Shown here: piece by piece, positions 49,740 through 58,503 of the stretch
Layout: every line of letters starts with the position of its first letter
Position numbering within the stretch: position 1 is the stretch's first letter
Source of the DNA: an uncultured Clostridia bacterium
GTDB taxonomy: Bacteria; Bacillota; Clostridia; Christensenellales; Aristaeellaceae
Reading direction: 5' to 3'
DNA: 64,000 nt
Assembly (NCBI GenBank): GCA_947565865.1
Contig: CANOHT010000001.1
Coordinates: 211,823 to 275,822 of the forward strand
Program-made: the position numbers and the translations under genes
Notes under the pieces: model-generated
The model's input: the letters and a program-made list of their open reading frames with translations, nothing else
What the model was told of the DNA's origin: nothing
Databases searched by the model: none

Positions 49740-50138
49740 TTACCAAATGTAAGCCAGCACTTCGCCGCCGATGGCAGCCTTGCGGGCATCCTTATCGGTC
49801 ATCAGGCCCTTGCTGGTGCTGATGATGGCGATGCCCAGGCCGCCCAGAACCTTGGGCAGCTCCTCGCAGCGGGCATACACGCGCAGGCCGGGCTTGCTGA
49901 TGCGCTTCAGGCCGGCGATGACGGGCGTCTTGCCACCCACATACTTCAGGGTAATCTTGATGGAGCCCTGCAGGCCGTCATCAACATAGTCCACAGCCTT
50001 CACATAGCCCTCCGCCAGGAGAATCTTGGCGATGGCCTTCTTCGCGTTGCTGGCGGGCAGCGTCACAGCGTCATGCTTGGCGATCTGCGCGTTGCGGATA
50101 CGGGTGAGCATATCGGCAATAGGATCATTCACAACCAT
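49740..50138 (-). CDS. rpsH: 30S ribosomal protein S8
   Basis: 132 residues (DPIADMLTRIRNAQ, then ISKPGLRVYARCEELPKVLG and GLGIAIISTSKGLMTD). An early-assembly protein that represses the spc operon in E. coli; whether so here is unknown. Confidence 0.97.
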   Translation of the reverse strand: MVVNDPIADMLTRIRNAQIAKHDAVTLPASNAKKAIAKILLAEGYVKAVDYVDDGLQGSIKITLKYVGGKTPVIAGLKRISKPGLRVYARCEELPKVLGGLGIAIISTSKGLMTDKDARKAAIGGEVLAYIW

Positions 50139-50168
50139 GTTAGTACCTCCTTCCGTTTATCTCCCCGA

Positions 50169-50354
50169 TTACCAGCTGGCCTTGCGGACGCCGGGAATCT
50201 GACCCTTGTAAGCCAGCTCCCGGAAGCAAATACGGCACACGCCATACTTGCGCAGGACAGAGTGGGGACGGCCGCACAGACGGCAGCGGGTGTAAGCGCG
50301 GGTGGAGAACTTGGGCGTCCTCGCCTGCTTGAGCTTCATACTCGTCTTAGCCAT
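50169..50354 (-). CDS. rpsN: 30S ribosomal protein S14, zinc type
   Basis: 61 residues with two CxxC pairs (CRLCGRPH, CRICFREL), the zinc-dependent short form (type Z). Confidence 0.97.
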   Translation of the reverse strand: MAKTSMKLKQARTPKFSTRAYTRCRLCGRPHSVLRKYGVCRICFRELAYKGQIPGVRKASW

Positions 50355-50369
50355 TTTGTGTTCTCCTCC

Positions 50370-50918
50370 TTATTGCGCCTGAGCGAAGGGCATGCCCAGC
50401 AGACGGAGCAGTTCCTTGCACTCCTCGTCGGTCTGAGCGGTGGTGACGAAGATCATTTCCATACCGCGGATCTTCTCCACCTTGTCATACTCGATTTCGG
50501 GGAAGAGCAGCTGCTCACGGATGCCCAAGGCGTAGTTGCCGCGGCCGTCAAAGGCCTTGTCGGACACGCCGCGGAAGTCGCGCACACGGGGCAGGGCGAT
50601 GTTCACCAGCTTGTCCATGAACTCTTCCATCCGCTGGCCGCGCAGGGTCACCTTGGCGCCCACGCTCTGGCCCTCGCGCAGCTTGAAGTTGGCGATGGAC
50701 TTCTTGGCCTTGGTCACCAAGGGCTTCTGGCCGGCGATGGCGGTCAGCTCATTCACGGCAATTTCGAGGGACTTGGCGTTGTCCTTGCACTCGCCCAGAC
50801 CCATGTTGATGACGATCTTCTCCAGCTTGGGGATCTGCATCACATTCTTGTAGCCGAACTTCTGCTGCAAAGCAGGAACAGCCTCGGCCAGATATTTTTC
50901 CTTCAGACGGGTAGCCAT
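50370..50918 (-). CDS. rplE: 50S ribosomal protein L5
   Basis: 182 residues (MQIPKLEKIVINMGLGE; VTLRGQRMEEFMDKLVNIAL; RDFRGVSDKAFDGRGNYALG). Binds 5S rRNA and the P-site tRNA. Confidence 0.97.
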   Translation of the reverse strand: MATRLKEKYLAEAVPALQQKFGYKNVMQIPKLEKIVINMGLGECKDNAKSLEIAVNELTAIAGQKPLVTKAKKSIANFKLREGQSVGAKVTLRGQRMEEFMDKLVNIALPRVRDFRGVSDKAFDGRGNYALGIREQLLFPEIEYDKVEKIRGMEMIFVTTAQTDEECKELLRLLGMPFAQAQ

Positions 50919-50936
50919 GTGGCTTTTCCTCCTTTA

Positions 50937-51272
50937 TCAGTCAATTTCCGCCGCGCACTTCTTGCACACGCGGATCATCTTGCGCTGGGCCTTGCCAGCG
51001 TCGTTGGTCACGGTGGTCACCTTATGGGAGACGCGGGTGGCCTTGCCGCACTTGGGGCAAACCAGCATCACGTTGGAGGCGTCGATGGCGCCCTCCTTCT
51101 TGATGATGCCGCCGGGCTGCATGGCGTTGCGGGGCTTCTGGTGCTTGGTGACCATATTCACGCCCTCGACCACCACACGGCCGGTCTTGGGGAAGGCAGC
51201 GATAATCTTGCCCTTCGCGCCCTTGTCCTTGCCAGTGATGACAACGACCTGATCGTTAGAACGAACGTGCAT
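50937..51272 (-). CDS. rplX: 50S ribosomal protein L24
   Basis: 111 residues with an N-terminal KOW fold (VITGKDKGAKGKIIAAFP, VEGVNMVTKHQKP). The C-terminal part has two CxxC pairs (VCPKCG, VCKKC), a likely zinc site found in many clostridial L24 proteins. Confidence 0.97.
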   Translation of the reverse strand: MHVRSNDQVVVITGKDKGAKGKIIAAFPKTGRVVVEGVNMVTKHQKPRNAMQPGGIIKKEGAIDASNVMLVCPKCGKATRVSHKVTTVTNDAGKAQRKMIRVCKKCAAEID

Positions 51273-51285
51273 CTCTTCTGCCTCC

Positions 51286-51654
51286 TTACAGCACTTCGGG
51301 AGCCAGGGAGACGATCTTCATGAAGTCCTTCTCGCGCAGCTCACGGGCAACAGGTCCAAAGATGCGGGTGCCGCGGGGCATCTTCGCATCGTTGATGATA
51401 ACGGCGGCGTTGTCGTCGAACTTGATGTAGCTGCCGTCGGGACGGCGCTTGTTCTTGCGCATCCGAACGATCACAGCCTTCACGACGTCGCCCTTCTTGA
51501 CAGTGCCGCCGGGGGTGGCGCTCTTCACGCTGGCCACGATGACATCACCGATGGAGCCATCGCGCCGGAAAGAACCGCCCAGCACACGGATGCACATGAT
51601 TTCCTTGGCGCCGGAGTTGTCGGCGACCTTAAGCCGGGTTTGCGGCTGAATCAT
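51286..51654 (-). CDS. rplN: 50S ribosomal protein L14
   Basis: 122 residues (MIQPQTRLKVADNSGAKEIM; VKAVIVRMRKNKRRPDGSYI; GTRIFGPVARELREKDFMKI). Forms inter-subunit bridges. Confidence 0.98.
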   Translation of the reverse strand: MIQPQTRLKVADNSGAKEIMCIRVLGGSFRRDGSIGDVIVASVKSATPGGTVKKGDVVKAVIVRMRKNKRRPDGSYIKFDDNAAVIINDAKMPRGTRIFGPVARELREKDFMKIVSLAPEVL

Positions 51655-51674
51655 AGGGTTATTCCTCCTTCAGC

Positions 51675-51950
51675 TTACTTGGCCTTCTCGATGATCTCGA
51701 CCAGGCGCCAGCGCTTGTCACGGGAGAGCGGACGGGTCTCCATCACCTTGATGGTGTCGCCAACGCCGCACTCGTTGTTCTCATCGTGAACCTTCAGCTT
51801 GCTGGTGCGGTTCATAATCTTGCCATACAGGGGATGACGGACGCGGGTCTTGATCTGAATGACGCAGGTCTTATCCATCTTATCGGATACAACCACGCCG
51901 ATTCGGGTCTTGCGCAGACCGCGCTCCTGGGTGTTGTTGATTTCAGACAT
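51675..51950 (-). CDS. rpsQ: 30S ribosomal protein S17
   Basis: 91 residues (RKTRIGVVVSDKMDKTCVI; ETRPLSRDKRWRLVEIIEKA). OB fold binding 16S rRNA. Confidence 0.97.
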   Translation of the reverse strand: MSEINNTQERGLRKTRIGVVVSDKMDKTCVIQIKTRVRHPLYGKIMNRTSKLKVHDENNECGVGDTIKVMETRPLSRDKRWRLVEIIEKAK

Positions 51951-51978
51951 TGAAGCAGCTGCCTCCTTTCAGTATCTC

Positions 51979-52170
51979 TTACGCCTGCTCCTTGAGGCGA
52001 AGAACGGTCTTGGCACGAGCAATGTCGCGCTTGACAGCGGTGATCTGCATGGTATTCTGCAGCTGGCCGGTGGCAAGCTGGAAACGAAGGTTGAACAGCT
52101 CCTCCTTCAATTCCGCGACCTTGGTGTTCAGCTGCTCGACGTTCATAGCGGAGAATTCATTAGCCTTCAT
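51979..52170 (-). CDS. rpmC: 50S ribosomal protein L29
   Basis: 63 residues, helical (ELKEELFNLRFQLATGQLQN). Its ATG overlaps the rplP stop by one base (TAATG). Confidence 0.96.
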   Translation of the reverse strand: MKANEFSAMNVEQLNTKVAELKEELFNLRFQLATGQLQNTMQITAVKRDIARAKTVLRLKEQA

Positions 52171-52610
52171 TATTCTTCACCACCCGCTTCAGTAGTCGCT
52201 TCATCACAACGCTTGATGAACTTGGTCTTCAGGGGCAGCTTGTGGGAGGCCAGACGCAGCGCCTCGCGGGCAACCTCTTCGGGCACGCCGGCGATTTCAA
52301 ACAGCACGCGGCCGGGCTTAACCACAGCAACCCAGTACTCAGGGGAGCCCTTGCCGGAACCCATGCGGGTCTCAGCGGGCTTCTCGGTGACGGGCTTGTC
52401 GGGGAAAATCTTGATCCACACCTGGCCGCCACGCTTGGTGTAGCGGGTCAGGGCGATACGGGCAGCCTCAATCTGCTGGGAGGTCACCCAGCAGGGCTCC
52501 ATGGCCTGGAGGCCGAACTCGCCGTAGGCAAGGAAGTTGCCACGGTGAGCAGCACCCTTCATGCGGCCGCGGAAAACCTTGCGGCGCTTGACTCTCTTGG
52601 GCATCAGCAT
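52170..52610 (-). CDS. rplP: 50S ribosomal protein L16
   Basis: 146 residues (MPKRVKRRKVFRGRMKG; EPCWVTSQQIEAARIALTRY; RMGSGKGSPEYWVAVVKPG). AAGGAGGTCA in the end of rpsC favours ATG 52610 over the second ATG two codons later. Confidence 0.97.
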   Translation of the reverse strand: MLMPKRVKRRKVFRGRMKGAAHRGNFLAYGEFGLQAMEPCWVTSQQIEAARIALTRYTKRGGQVWIKIFPDKPVTEKPAETRMGSGKGSPEYWVAVVKPGRVLFEIAGVPEEVAREALRLASHKLPLKTKFIKRCDEATTEAGGEE

Positions 52611-52612
52611 GG

Positions 52613-53290
52613 TTACTTGACCTCCTTCGCGGCGGGCTTGCCGGCCACCTTCTTGGCCTTGGGCAGGATCTGGCCCTTGTAGATCCAGACCTTCACACCC
52701 AGGCGGCCATAGGTGGTCTTGGCTTCAGCGAAGCCGTAGTCGATGTTGGCGCGCAGGGTCTGCAGCGGGATGGAGCCATCGTGATAGTGCTCGGTGCGGG
52801 CAATATCGGCGCCGCCCAGACGGCCGGACACGCTGGTCTTGATACCCTTGACGCCATTGAGCTTCATGGCGCGCTGCTGGGCCTGCTTCAGGGCACGGCG
52901 GAAGCTGATGCGCTTCTCCAGCTGCTGGGCAATGTTCTCGGCAACCAACTGAGCGTCAGCGTCGGGCTGCTTGATCTCCATCACGTTGATGTGGGCGGGA
53001 CGGCCCAGGAACTCGGTGATGTCCTTCTTCAGGGCCTCGATGCCGGCGCCGCCGCGGCCGATAATCATACCGGGCTTGGCGGTGAAGATGTTCACCGTGA
53101 TGGTCTGCGCGGTACGCTCAATATCAATGCGGCTGATGCCGGTGGCATAATACTTTTCCTTCAGCATTTCGCGAAGCTTATGATCCTCAACGAGGTTGTT
53201 CGCAAAATCCTTCTTGCCGGCGTACCAGCGGGTGCTCCAGTCAAAGATCACACCGACGCGCGCGCCGTGGGGATTTACTTTCTGACCCAT
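52613..53290 (-). CDS. rpsC: 30S ribosomal protein S3
   Basis: 225 residues with a KH domain (GMIIGRGGAGIEALKKDI) and the C-terminal GRLGGADIARTEHYHDGSIP, which is part of the mRNA entry helicase region. Confidence 0.97.
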   Translation of the reverse strand: MGQKVNPHGARVGVIFDWSTRWYAGKKDFANNLVEDHKLREMLKEKYYATGISRIDIERTAQTITVNIFTAKPGMIIGRGGAGIEALKKDITEFLGRPAHINVMEIKQPDADAQLVAENIAQQLEKRISFRRALKQAQQRAMKLNGVKGIKTSVSGRLGGADIARTEHYHDGSIPLQTLRANIDYGFAEAKTTYGRLGVKVWIYKGQILPKAKKVAGKPAAKEVK

Positions 53291-53308
53291 GGATAAACCT
53301 CCTTCGCC

Positions 53309-53692
53309 TTACTTCTGGTCCAGCACCACGCTGATGTGGCTGGTGCGCTTGAGCATGGGAGACGCGCTGCCGCGGCTGCGGGCAACGTAGCGCTTCAGCG
53401 TGGGGCCGGGATTGGCGTACACCTCAGCGACATAGAGGTTCTGACGGTCCATCTCCTGATTGTTCACCGCGTTGGCGATGGCGCTGTTGAGCACCTTGGC
53501 CACCACGGGAGCCGCCGCCTTGGGGGTGTAGGTCAGGATGGCCAGGGCTTCATCCACATTCTTGCCGCGGATCAGATCAATAACGATCTTCACCTTGCGG
53601 GAGGAGATGCGAACGTACTTGGCATGAGCCTTCGGGCGCTTGTCGGCATTGGCCAGACGAGCCGCCGTCTTTTCCTTGGAACGGGTCGCCAT
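53309..53692 (-). CDS. rplV: 50S ribosomal protein L22
   Basis: 127 residues (AKYVRISSRKVKIVIDLIRG; AEVYANPGPTLKRYVARSRG; SHISVVLDQK end). Lines the exit tunnel. Confidence 0.97.
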   Translation of the reverse strand: MATRSKEKTAARLANADKRPKAHAKYVRISSRKVKIVIDLIRGKNVDEALAILTYTPKAAAPVVAKVLNSAIANAVNNQEMDRQNLYVAEVYANPGPTLKRYVARSRGSASPMLKRTSHISVVLDQK

Positions 53693-53712
53693 ATCGTTTC
53701 AACTCCTCTCGC

Positions 53713-53991
53713 TTACTTACGGCCAGTGGCCTTGTCACCCGCGTGGCCGCGATAGGTCCGGGTGGGGGCGAACTCGCCCAGCTTGTGACCGACCATATCC
53801 TCCGTCACATAGACCGGCACATGCTTGCGGCCGTCGTGAACAGCGATGGTGTGGCCAACGAAATCCGGGAAGATGGTGGAAGACCGGGACCAGGTCTTGA
53901 CAACCGCTTTCTTGCCGGAGGTGTTCATATCGGTAATGCGCTTCATCAGCGCGCCCTCAACATAAGGGCCCTTCTTAATGGAACGACTCAT
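53713..53991 (-). CDS. rpsS: 30S ribosomal protein S19
   Basis: 92 residues (MSRSIKKGPYVEGALMKRI; TWSRSSTIFPDFVGHTIAVH; MVGHKLGEFAPTRTYRGH). Confidence 0.98.
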   Translation of the reverse strand: MSRSIKKGPYVEGALMKRITDMNTSGKKAVVKTWSRSSTIFPDFVGHTIAVHDGRKHVPVYVTEDMVGHKLGEFAPTRTYRGHAGDKATGRK

Positions 53992-54025
53992 TGATTGGCT
54001 GCCTCCTTCCTATCGGATGCGCGGA

Positions 54026-54856
54026 TTACTTGCCAGCGCGCTTGACGATCATCTTGTTGGAATACTTCTTGTGCTTCCTGGTCTTCAGGCCCAGCGCGGG
54101 CTTGCCCCAGGGAGTCACAGGAGCAGGCATACCAACAGGGCTCTTGCCCTCGCCACCGCCGTGGGGATGGTCGTTGGGGTTCATGACCACGCCGCGGACG
54201 GTGGGACGGATGCCCATGTGACGCACACGGCCGGCCTTGCCCAGGCGCACGTTCTCGTGGTCAGTGTTGCCCACGGTGCCGATGGTCGCCTTGGCGTTCA
54301 GGGGCAGCTTGCGCATCTCGCCGGAGGGCAGGCGCACGGTGGCGTAGCCGTTCTCCTTGGCCATCAGCTGCGCGCTCATGCCAGCGGAACGAACCAGCTG
54401 GCCGCCGCGGCCGGGCTTGAGCTCCAGGTTGTGGATCAGCGTACCCACGGGGATGCTGCTGATGCTCATGGCGTTGCCAGGCTTGATGTCCGCGGTGTCG
54501 GACGCGATGACGGTGTCGCCAACCTTCAGGCCCAGAGGCGCCAGGATGTAGCGCTTCTCGCCGTCCACATAGTTCAGCAGGGCGATGAAGGCGCTGCGGT
54601 TGGGATCGTACTCAATGGCGGCAACCTTGGCAGGGATATCCACCTTGTTGCGCTTGAAGTCGATGATGCGGTACTTCCGCTTGTTGCCGCCGCCCTGATG
54701 ACGGACGGTGATCTTGCCCTGCTTGTTGCGGCCGGCGTTCTTCTTGAGGTGCTCCACCAGGCTCTTCTCGGGAGCCTTCTTGGTGACCTCTTCATAGGTC
54801 AGAACCGACATAAAGCGCCGGGCGGGCGAAGTCGGCTTGTAAAGACGAATAGCCAT
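54026..54856 (-). CDS. rplB: 50S ribosomal protein L2
   Basis: 276 residues (MAIRLYKPTSPARRFMSVLT; RHQGGGNKRKYRIIDFKRNK; the conserved PHGGGEGKSPVGMPAPVTPW with the essential histidine). At the peptidyl-transferase centre. Confidence 0.98.
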   Translation of the reverse strand: MAIRLYKPTSPARRFMSVLTYEEVTKKAPEKSLVEHLKKNAGRNKQGKITVRHQGGGNKRKYRIIDFKRNKVDIPAKVAAIEYDPNRSAFIALLNYVDGEKRYILAPLGLKVGDTVIASDTADIKPGNAMSISSIPVGTLIHNLELKPGRGGQLVRSAGMSAQLMAKENGYATVRLPSGEMRKLPLNAKATIGTVGNTDHENVRLGKAGRVRHMGIRPTVRGVVMNPNDHPHGGGEGKSPVGMPAPVTPWGKPALGLKTRKHKKYSNKMIVKRAGK

Positions 54857-54876
54857 GTTTCTTTGTCCTCCCTGCT

Positions 54877-55182
54877 TTACTGAGCCATGCCCTCGAAGAA
54901 CTTAATCGGCTTGGAGTCCTTCTTCAGAGTGACATAGGCCTTCTTGATTTCCGGGGTGCGGCCCTGGGTGCGGCCCTGACGCTTGATCTTGCCCAGGGTG
55001 CGCAGGGTGTTGACCTTCTCGACTTTCACGCCGTCCTCGGCGAAGACAGTCTCGATGGCCGTCTTGATCTCGCTCTTGGTGGCGTTGATGGCCACCTCGA
55101 AGATGTACCGCTTGTCGGCGATACCCTCATACGCCTTTTCCGTCAGGACGGGGCGCAGGATGATGTCGTGAGGATTCTTCAT
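54877..55182 (-). CDS. rplW: 50S ribosomal protein L23
   Basis: 101 residues (HDIILRPVLTEKAYEG; FEVAINATKSEIKTAIETVF). Docks SRP and trigger factor at the exit. Its ATG overlaps the rplD stop by one base. Confidence 0.97.
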   Translation of the reverse strand: MKNPHDIILRPVLTEKAYEGIADKRYIFEVAINATKSEIKTAIETVFAEDGVKVEKVNTLRTLGKIKRQGRTQGRTPEIKKAYVTLKKDSKPIKFFEGMAQ

Positions 55183-55805
55183 TAGGCGTACACCTCCTCG
55201 ACGGACTGCACGGCGGCCTTGGTCAGGACGATCTTGCCGGCGTTCAGGATGTCGTAGACATTCAGGGTGTTGACGTAGGTGGTGGCAGCCTCGGCCAGGT
55301 TGGCGGCGGCGCGAACCACGGTCTCGTCCTTCTCGGGCAGAACCACCAGGGCCTTGCGCTCGGCCTTCAGGTTCTTCATGACCTGGGCCATCAGCTTGGT
55401 CTTGGCTTCCTTCAGGGCGATCTCGTCCACCACGATGATCTCACCGGCGTTGAGCTTGGAGGTCAGCGCGGACTTGAAGGCCAGGCGGCGAACCTTCTTG
55501 GGCACCGCGATGTAGTAATCCCGGGGCTTGGGCGCGAACACCACGCCGCCGTGACGGAACTGGGGAGCGCGGTTGCCATGGTGGCGTGCGTTGCCGGTGC
55601 CCTTCTGGCGGTAAATCTTCCGGCCGCCGCCGCGCACCTCGGTACGGGTCTTGGCACTCTGCGTGCCCTGGCGCTGAGCGGCCAGGTAGGAACGGACGAC
55701 CAAATGCATGGCGGCTTCGTTGATGGGCGCGGCGAAAATCGCATCGCTCAGCTCAATCTCGCCAATGGCCGCGCCTTCCATATTATAAAGAGCAGTCTTA
55801 GGCAT
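55182..55805 (-). CDS. rplD: 50S ribosomal protein L4
   Basis: 207 residues (RQGTQSAKTRTEVRGGGRK; GTGNARHHGNRAPQFRHGGV, the tunnel loop). It autoregulates the S10 operon in E. coli; no comparable leader structure was looked for by folding here. Confidence 0.97.
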   Translation of the reverse strand: MPKTALYNMEGAAIGEIELSDAIFAAPINEAAMHLVVRSYLAAQRQGTQSAKTRTEVRGGGRKIYRQKGTGNARHHGNRAPQFRHGGVVFAPKPRDYYIAVPKKVRRLAFKSALTSKLNAGEIIVVDEIALKEAKTKLMAQVMKNLKAERKALVVLPEKDETVVRAAANLAEAATTYVNTLNVYDILNAGKIVLTKAAVQSVEEVYA

Positions 55806-55829
55806 TGTTCAATCTCCTCCTTGCGCCAC

Positions 55830-56468
55830 TCACTTCACAGTGTCGCGGATGATCAGCAGGCTGCCGTTGGGGCCGGGAACGGCGCCCTTGACCAGCAGCA
55901 GGTTGCGCTCCGCGTCCACAGAAACGACTTCCAGGTTCTGCACCGTCACGCGATCCACACCGTAGTGGCCGGCCATGTGCTTGTTCTTGAACACACGGGA
56001 GGGATCGGAGTTGGCGGACAGGGAACCCACGCCGCGGTGATACTTGGAGCCGTGCGCCTTGGGGCCGATGTGCTGGTTCCAGCGCAGGATGGCGCCGGTG
56101 TAGCCGTGGCCCTTGCTGGTGCCGGTAACGTCGATCTTATCGCCCTGGGCGAACTGGTCAACCTTCAGCTCGTCGCCCACCTTGTAGGCCGCGCAGTCGT
56201 CAAAGCGGAACTCCCGCAGGGTGCGCTTGGCGGCGACGCCGGCCTTCTGGTAGTGGCCCAGCTCAGGCTTGTTCAGCAGCTTCTTGGCGCGATTCTCGGT
56301 CAGCTCGCCAAAGCCGACCTGGACGGCGTTGTAGCCGTCGGACTCAACGTTCTTGGTCTGCACAACGGTGCAGGGGCCCGCCTCGACGACGGTGACCGGA
56401 ACGAGGCGGCCGTCTTCGGTGAAGACCTGCGTCATGCCGATCTTTTTGCCCACGATGGCTTTCTTCAT
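55830..56468 (-). CDS. rplC: 50S ribosomal protein L3
   Basis: 212 residues (MKKAIVGKKIGMTQVFTEDG; GHGYTGAILRWNQHIGPKAH; VPGPNGSLLIIRDTVK end). An assembly-initiating protein of the large subunit. Confidence 0.98.
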   Translation of the reverse strand: MKKAIVGKKIGMTQVFTEDGRLVPVTVVEAGPCTVVQTKNVESDGYNAVQVGFGELTENRAKKLLNKPELGHYQKAGVAAKRTLREFRFDDCAAYKVGDELKVDQFAQGDKIDVTGTSKGHGYTGAILRWNQHIGPKAHGSKYHRGVGSLSANSDPSRVFKNKHMAGHYGVDRVTVQNLEVVSVDAERNLLLVKGAVPGPNGSLLIIRDTVK

Positions 56469-56487
56469 TTTTCGTTCCTCCTGCCTC

Positions 56488-56796
56488 TTACAGCTTCATT
56501 TCGATTTCGACACCAGCAGGAAGTTCGAGCTTCATCATGGCGTCCACGGTCTTGGGGTTGGGGTTGAGGATGTCGATGAGCCGCTTGTGGGTGCGGCGCT
56601 CGAACTGCTCGCGGCTGTCCTTGTACTTGTGGGTCGCGCGCAGGATGGTGACGATCTCCTTCTCCGTGGGGAGCGGGATCGGGCCGGAAACGCGAGCGCC
56701 GGTACGCTTGGCGGTCTCCACAATCCGCTCGGCGGATTGGTCGATCAGGTTGTGCTCATAGCTCTTGAGCTTGATACGGATTTTCTGGCTGGCCAT
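56488..56796 (-). CDS. rpsJ: 30S ribosomal protein S10
   Basis: 102 residues (QKIRIKLKSYEHNLIDQSAE; GARVSGPIPLPTEKEIVTIL; RLIDILNPNPKTVDAMMKLE). ATG 56796 has TAGGAGGTAA; the longer frame would start inside the leader. First gene of the cluster; no rpsL, rpsG, fusA or tuf lie upstream. Confidence 0.98.
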   Translation of the reverse strand: MASQKIRIKLKSYEHNLIDQSAERIVETAKRTGARVSGPIPLPTEKEIVTILRATHKYKDSREQFERRTHKRLIDILNPNPKTVDAMMKLELPAGVEIEMKL

Positions 56797-56963
56797 TGAT
56801 TTACCTCCTATGTCGTTCTCGTCTGCGCCGTTACGCGCCCCACTGCAGGTGCAGGCCGCGCCGCGCTTCGAGTCCGTCGCCCGATCAACGGGCTGGTCCA
56901 TGATAATTACCCGCCTGGCCTGGCGGCAACTTATCACTTCATCCCTAAACAGACAACAGTCAT

Positions 56964-56992
56964 ATTATAGACCATGCGCCGACAAATTGCAA
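56964..56992 (-). promoter_or_regulatory. Promoter of the S10-spc cluster
   Basis: On the minus strand TTGCAA (56987-56992), 17 bp, TATAAT (56964-56969), leaving a leader of about 160 nt before rpsJ in which an attenuator or L4-type control could lie. Confidence 0.75.
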
Positions 56993-57636
56993 GATGCTTT
57001 TCCCTTCTTTTTTCACTTTTATTGAACTTTTTTCTGCTCGTGCCATTGCGCAAAGCCATTCGCCAGGCCGTTTCTCTCCCGTTGAATATGAACACGCATT
57101 CTGGTGTGTCTATCATTAGAGCCAAAACAGTGTTTCCACGCTCAACGCAGCAAGATCCTGTTCTTTTTCGTGATGGAACGCCTTCCCAGCCCTGCTGTTT
57201 TCCCGCCCCTAATACCCACGCTGTCACGTGTATCTATATCCATTTTCTTTTGATCGCGTACCGATGCGGTGGAAAAGGCTTTTTCCGTTCAGGAGACACC
57301 AACGTTATGTACAAAGCAGACAGACCTCGGAGCTTCGCCGCTGATTATCGGCTAATGCCCAGCGAGACTTCGGGAAAGCACGCTCGGCTCCCGCCAGACA
57401 GCGCCTTTTCATCGGCTTTTTTCCATCACGCCCATGGTCGCTGCGTATTGGCTCATCAAAGAGGCAACGATCTTCGTTTGCGCCCCATCAACGTGAGCGG
57501 GGCATGGGGGCTGCCCGGGCGCCGGAAATCACGCCGCCCGCCATCGCTGTCACATCATGTTTCAAGCCCGTGTTTTCCGGATATCCATCCTTTAGCGCGC
57601 TTCTGGTATCGAAATCGACACAAAAGGAGTATTTTC
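56993..57636. other. Long intergenic region
   Basis: About 640 bases between the divergent S10 promoter and the gene at 57637. I see no credible gene. The frame that reads through into 57637 from 56974 has no ribosome binding site at its start. Confidence 0.5.
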
Positions 57637-58059
57637 ATGAAACAATACCGCATCGAGGAATTCATCTGGTTTACGCCAGCACCCGAGAAACGCTACGCCA
57701 TCAGCTTCCCTCGCGAAAAGGCCTTCAACCTGAATACCGCCCTTCGTGCGGAACTGGGCGACCGCATCGACATTGCCTTCCATCCGACAGAGCCAGTGGT
57801 ATGCCTGCGCAAAGCCCAAGGAGAAAACGGCCTGCCGGTTCCCGCCAGCGGATCGCTGACTTCCGCAGCGCTTTCGGAGAGGCTGTTGGCCTCCGGCATC
57901 AGGCCGCCCGTGCGCCTGTCGGTGAGAAAACAGGACGAGTATTGGCTTGCCATCCCGGAGGAGACAAAAATCCCGGAGACCGTGAGCCTCGCAAAACCGG
58001 CCCGTCAGCCGCGCAAGGTGAACGCAGCTCGAATCCTTCAAGGAATTGAGACCCCATGA
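57637..58059 (+). CDS. Unknown protein coupled to a sigma-like gene
   Basis: A 140-residue protein with no family I can name. The first two thirds (AYAISFP-like strand, FNLNTALRAELGDRIDIAFH, then VVCLRKAQGENGLPVP and ALSERLLASGIRPPVRLSV) suggest a small alpha/beta fold; the tail is basic and proline-rich. AAAGGAGTATTTTC precedes the ATG. Its stop overlaps the start of the next gene by 4 bases (ATGA), so the two proteins are made in similar amounts and may bind each other; an anti-sigma or partner role is only a guess. Confidence 0.7.
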   Translation: MKQYRIEEFIWFTPAPEKRYAISFPREKAFNLNTALRAELGDRIDIAFHPTEPVVCLRKAQGENGLPVPASGSLTSAALSERLLASGIRPPVRLSVRKQDEYWLAIPEETKIPETVSLAKPARQPRKVNAARILQGIETP

Positions 58060-58439
58060 ACGCGCGGGAATGCGAGGCCCAACTGCTGCAAACGCTGGAT
58101 CAGCCCATTCGGAACTATTGCAAATGGCGCTGGACATCCATTGAAATGGAGGATCGGGTAGCGGAAGCGAAGTACGTTTTCCTGATTGTGCTGCGCACAA
58201 GGGGGCTTCCCGAAGAAGCCGTTTGGCCGGTTTTCCAGCGGACGCTCCACAAGTACATGAAGCCCATCAATGCCCGCGAGAGTCGGCATCGGTATTGCCG
58301 CTCGCTAAACGCCCGGATCAAAACGCGCAGCGGCGAGCCCGGCTGCACACTGCTCGACCTCCTGCCCTGTCCGCAGCCGGATGTCAGCGATCTTGCCGTG
58401 GACGCGGCGCAATCGCATCATCAGCAGCTTTTCCCTTGA
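58056..58439 (+). CDS. Sigma-70-like protein lacking region 4
   Basis: A 127-residue protein whose layout resembles sigma factor region 2 and the following linker. RNYCKWRWTSIEMEDRVAEAKYVFLIVLR recalls region 2.1-2.2 (ED-x4-A-x3-F), and SLNARIKTRSGEPGCTLLDLLP recalls the linker motif SLDAPIG...LLDLL. The region 4 helix-turn-helix that reads the -35 box is missing, and the protein stops soon after the linker. It could be a cut-down sigma factor, one half of a split sigma, or a former one. It is translation-coupled to the gene at 57637. Confidence 0.55.
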   Translation: MNARECEAQLLQTLDQPIRNYCKWRWTSIEMEDRVAEAKYVFLIVLRTRGLPEEAVWPVFQRTLHKYMKPINARESRHRYCRSLNARIKTRSGEPGCTLLDLLPCPQPDVSDLAVDAAQSHHQQLFP

Positions 58440-58464
58440 ACGTTTCGCTACAATTGTATATAAT
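58436..58464 (+). promoter_or_regulatory. Promoter of the secreted multi-domain protein gene
   Basis: TTGAAC (58436-58441), 17 bp, TATAAT (58459-58464). The -35 box overlaps the stop codon of the sigma-like gene. Confidence 0.7.
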
Positions 58465-58503
58465 GAAGCCAAGCCCTTTACCACATCGATGAGGAGGAGC
58501 CCT

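Noticed and set aside
56934..57227. 97-codon minus-strand frame upstream of rpsJ
   Set aside because: It covers the strong S10 promoter and has no ribosome binding site or motif.
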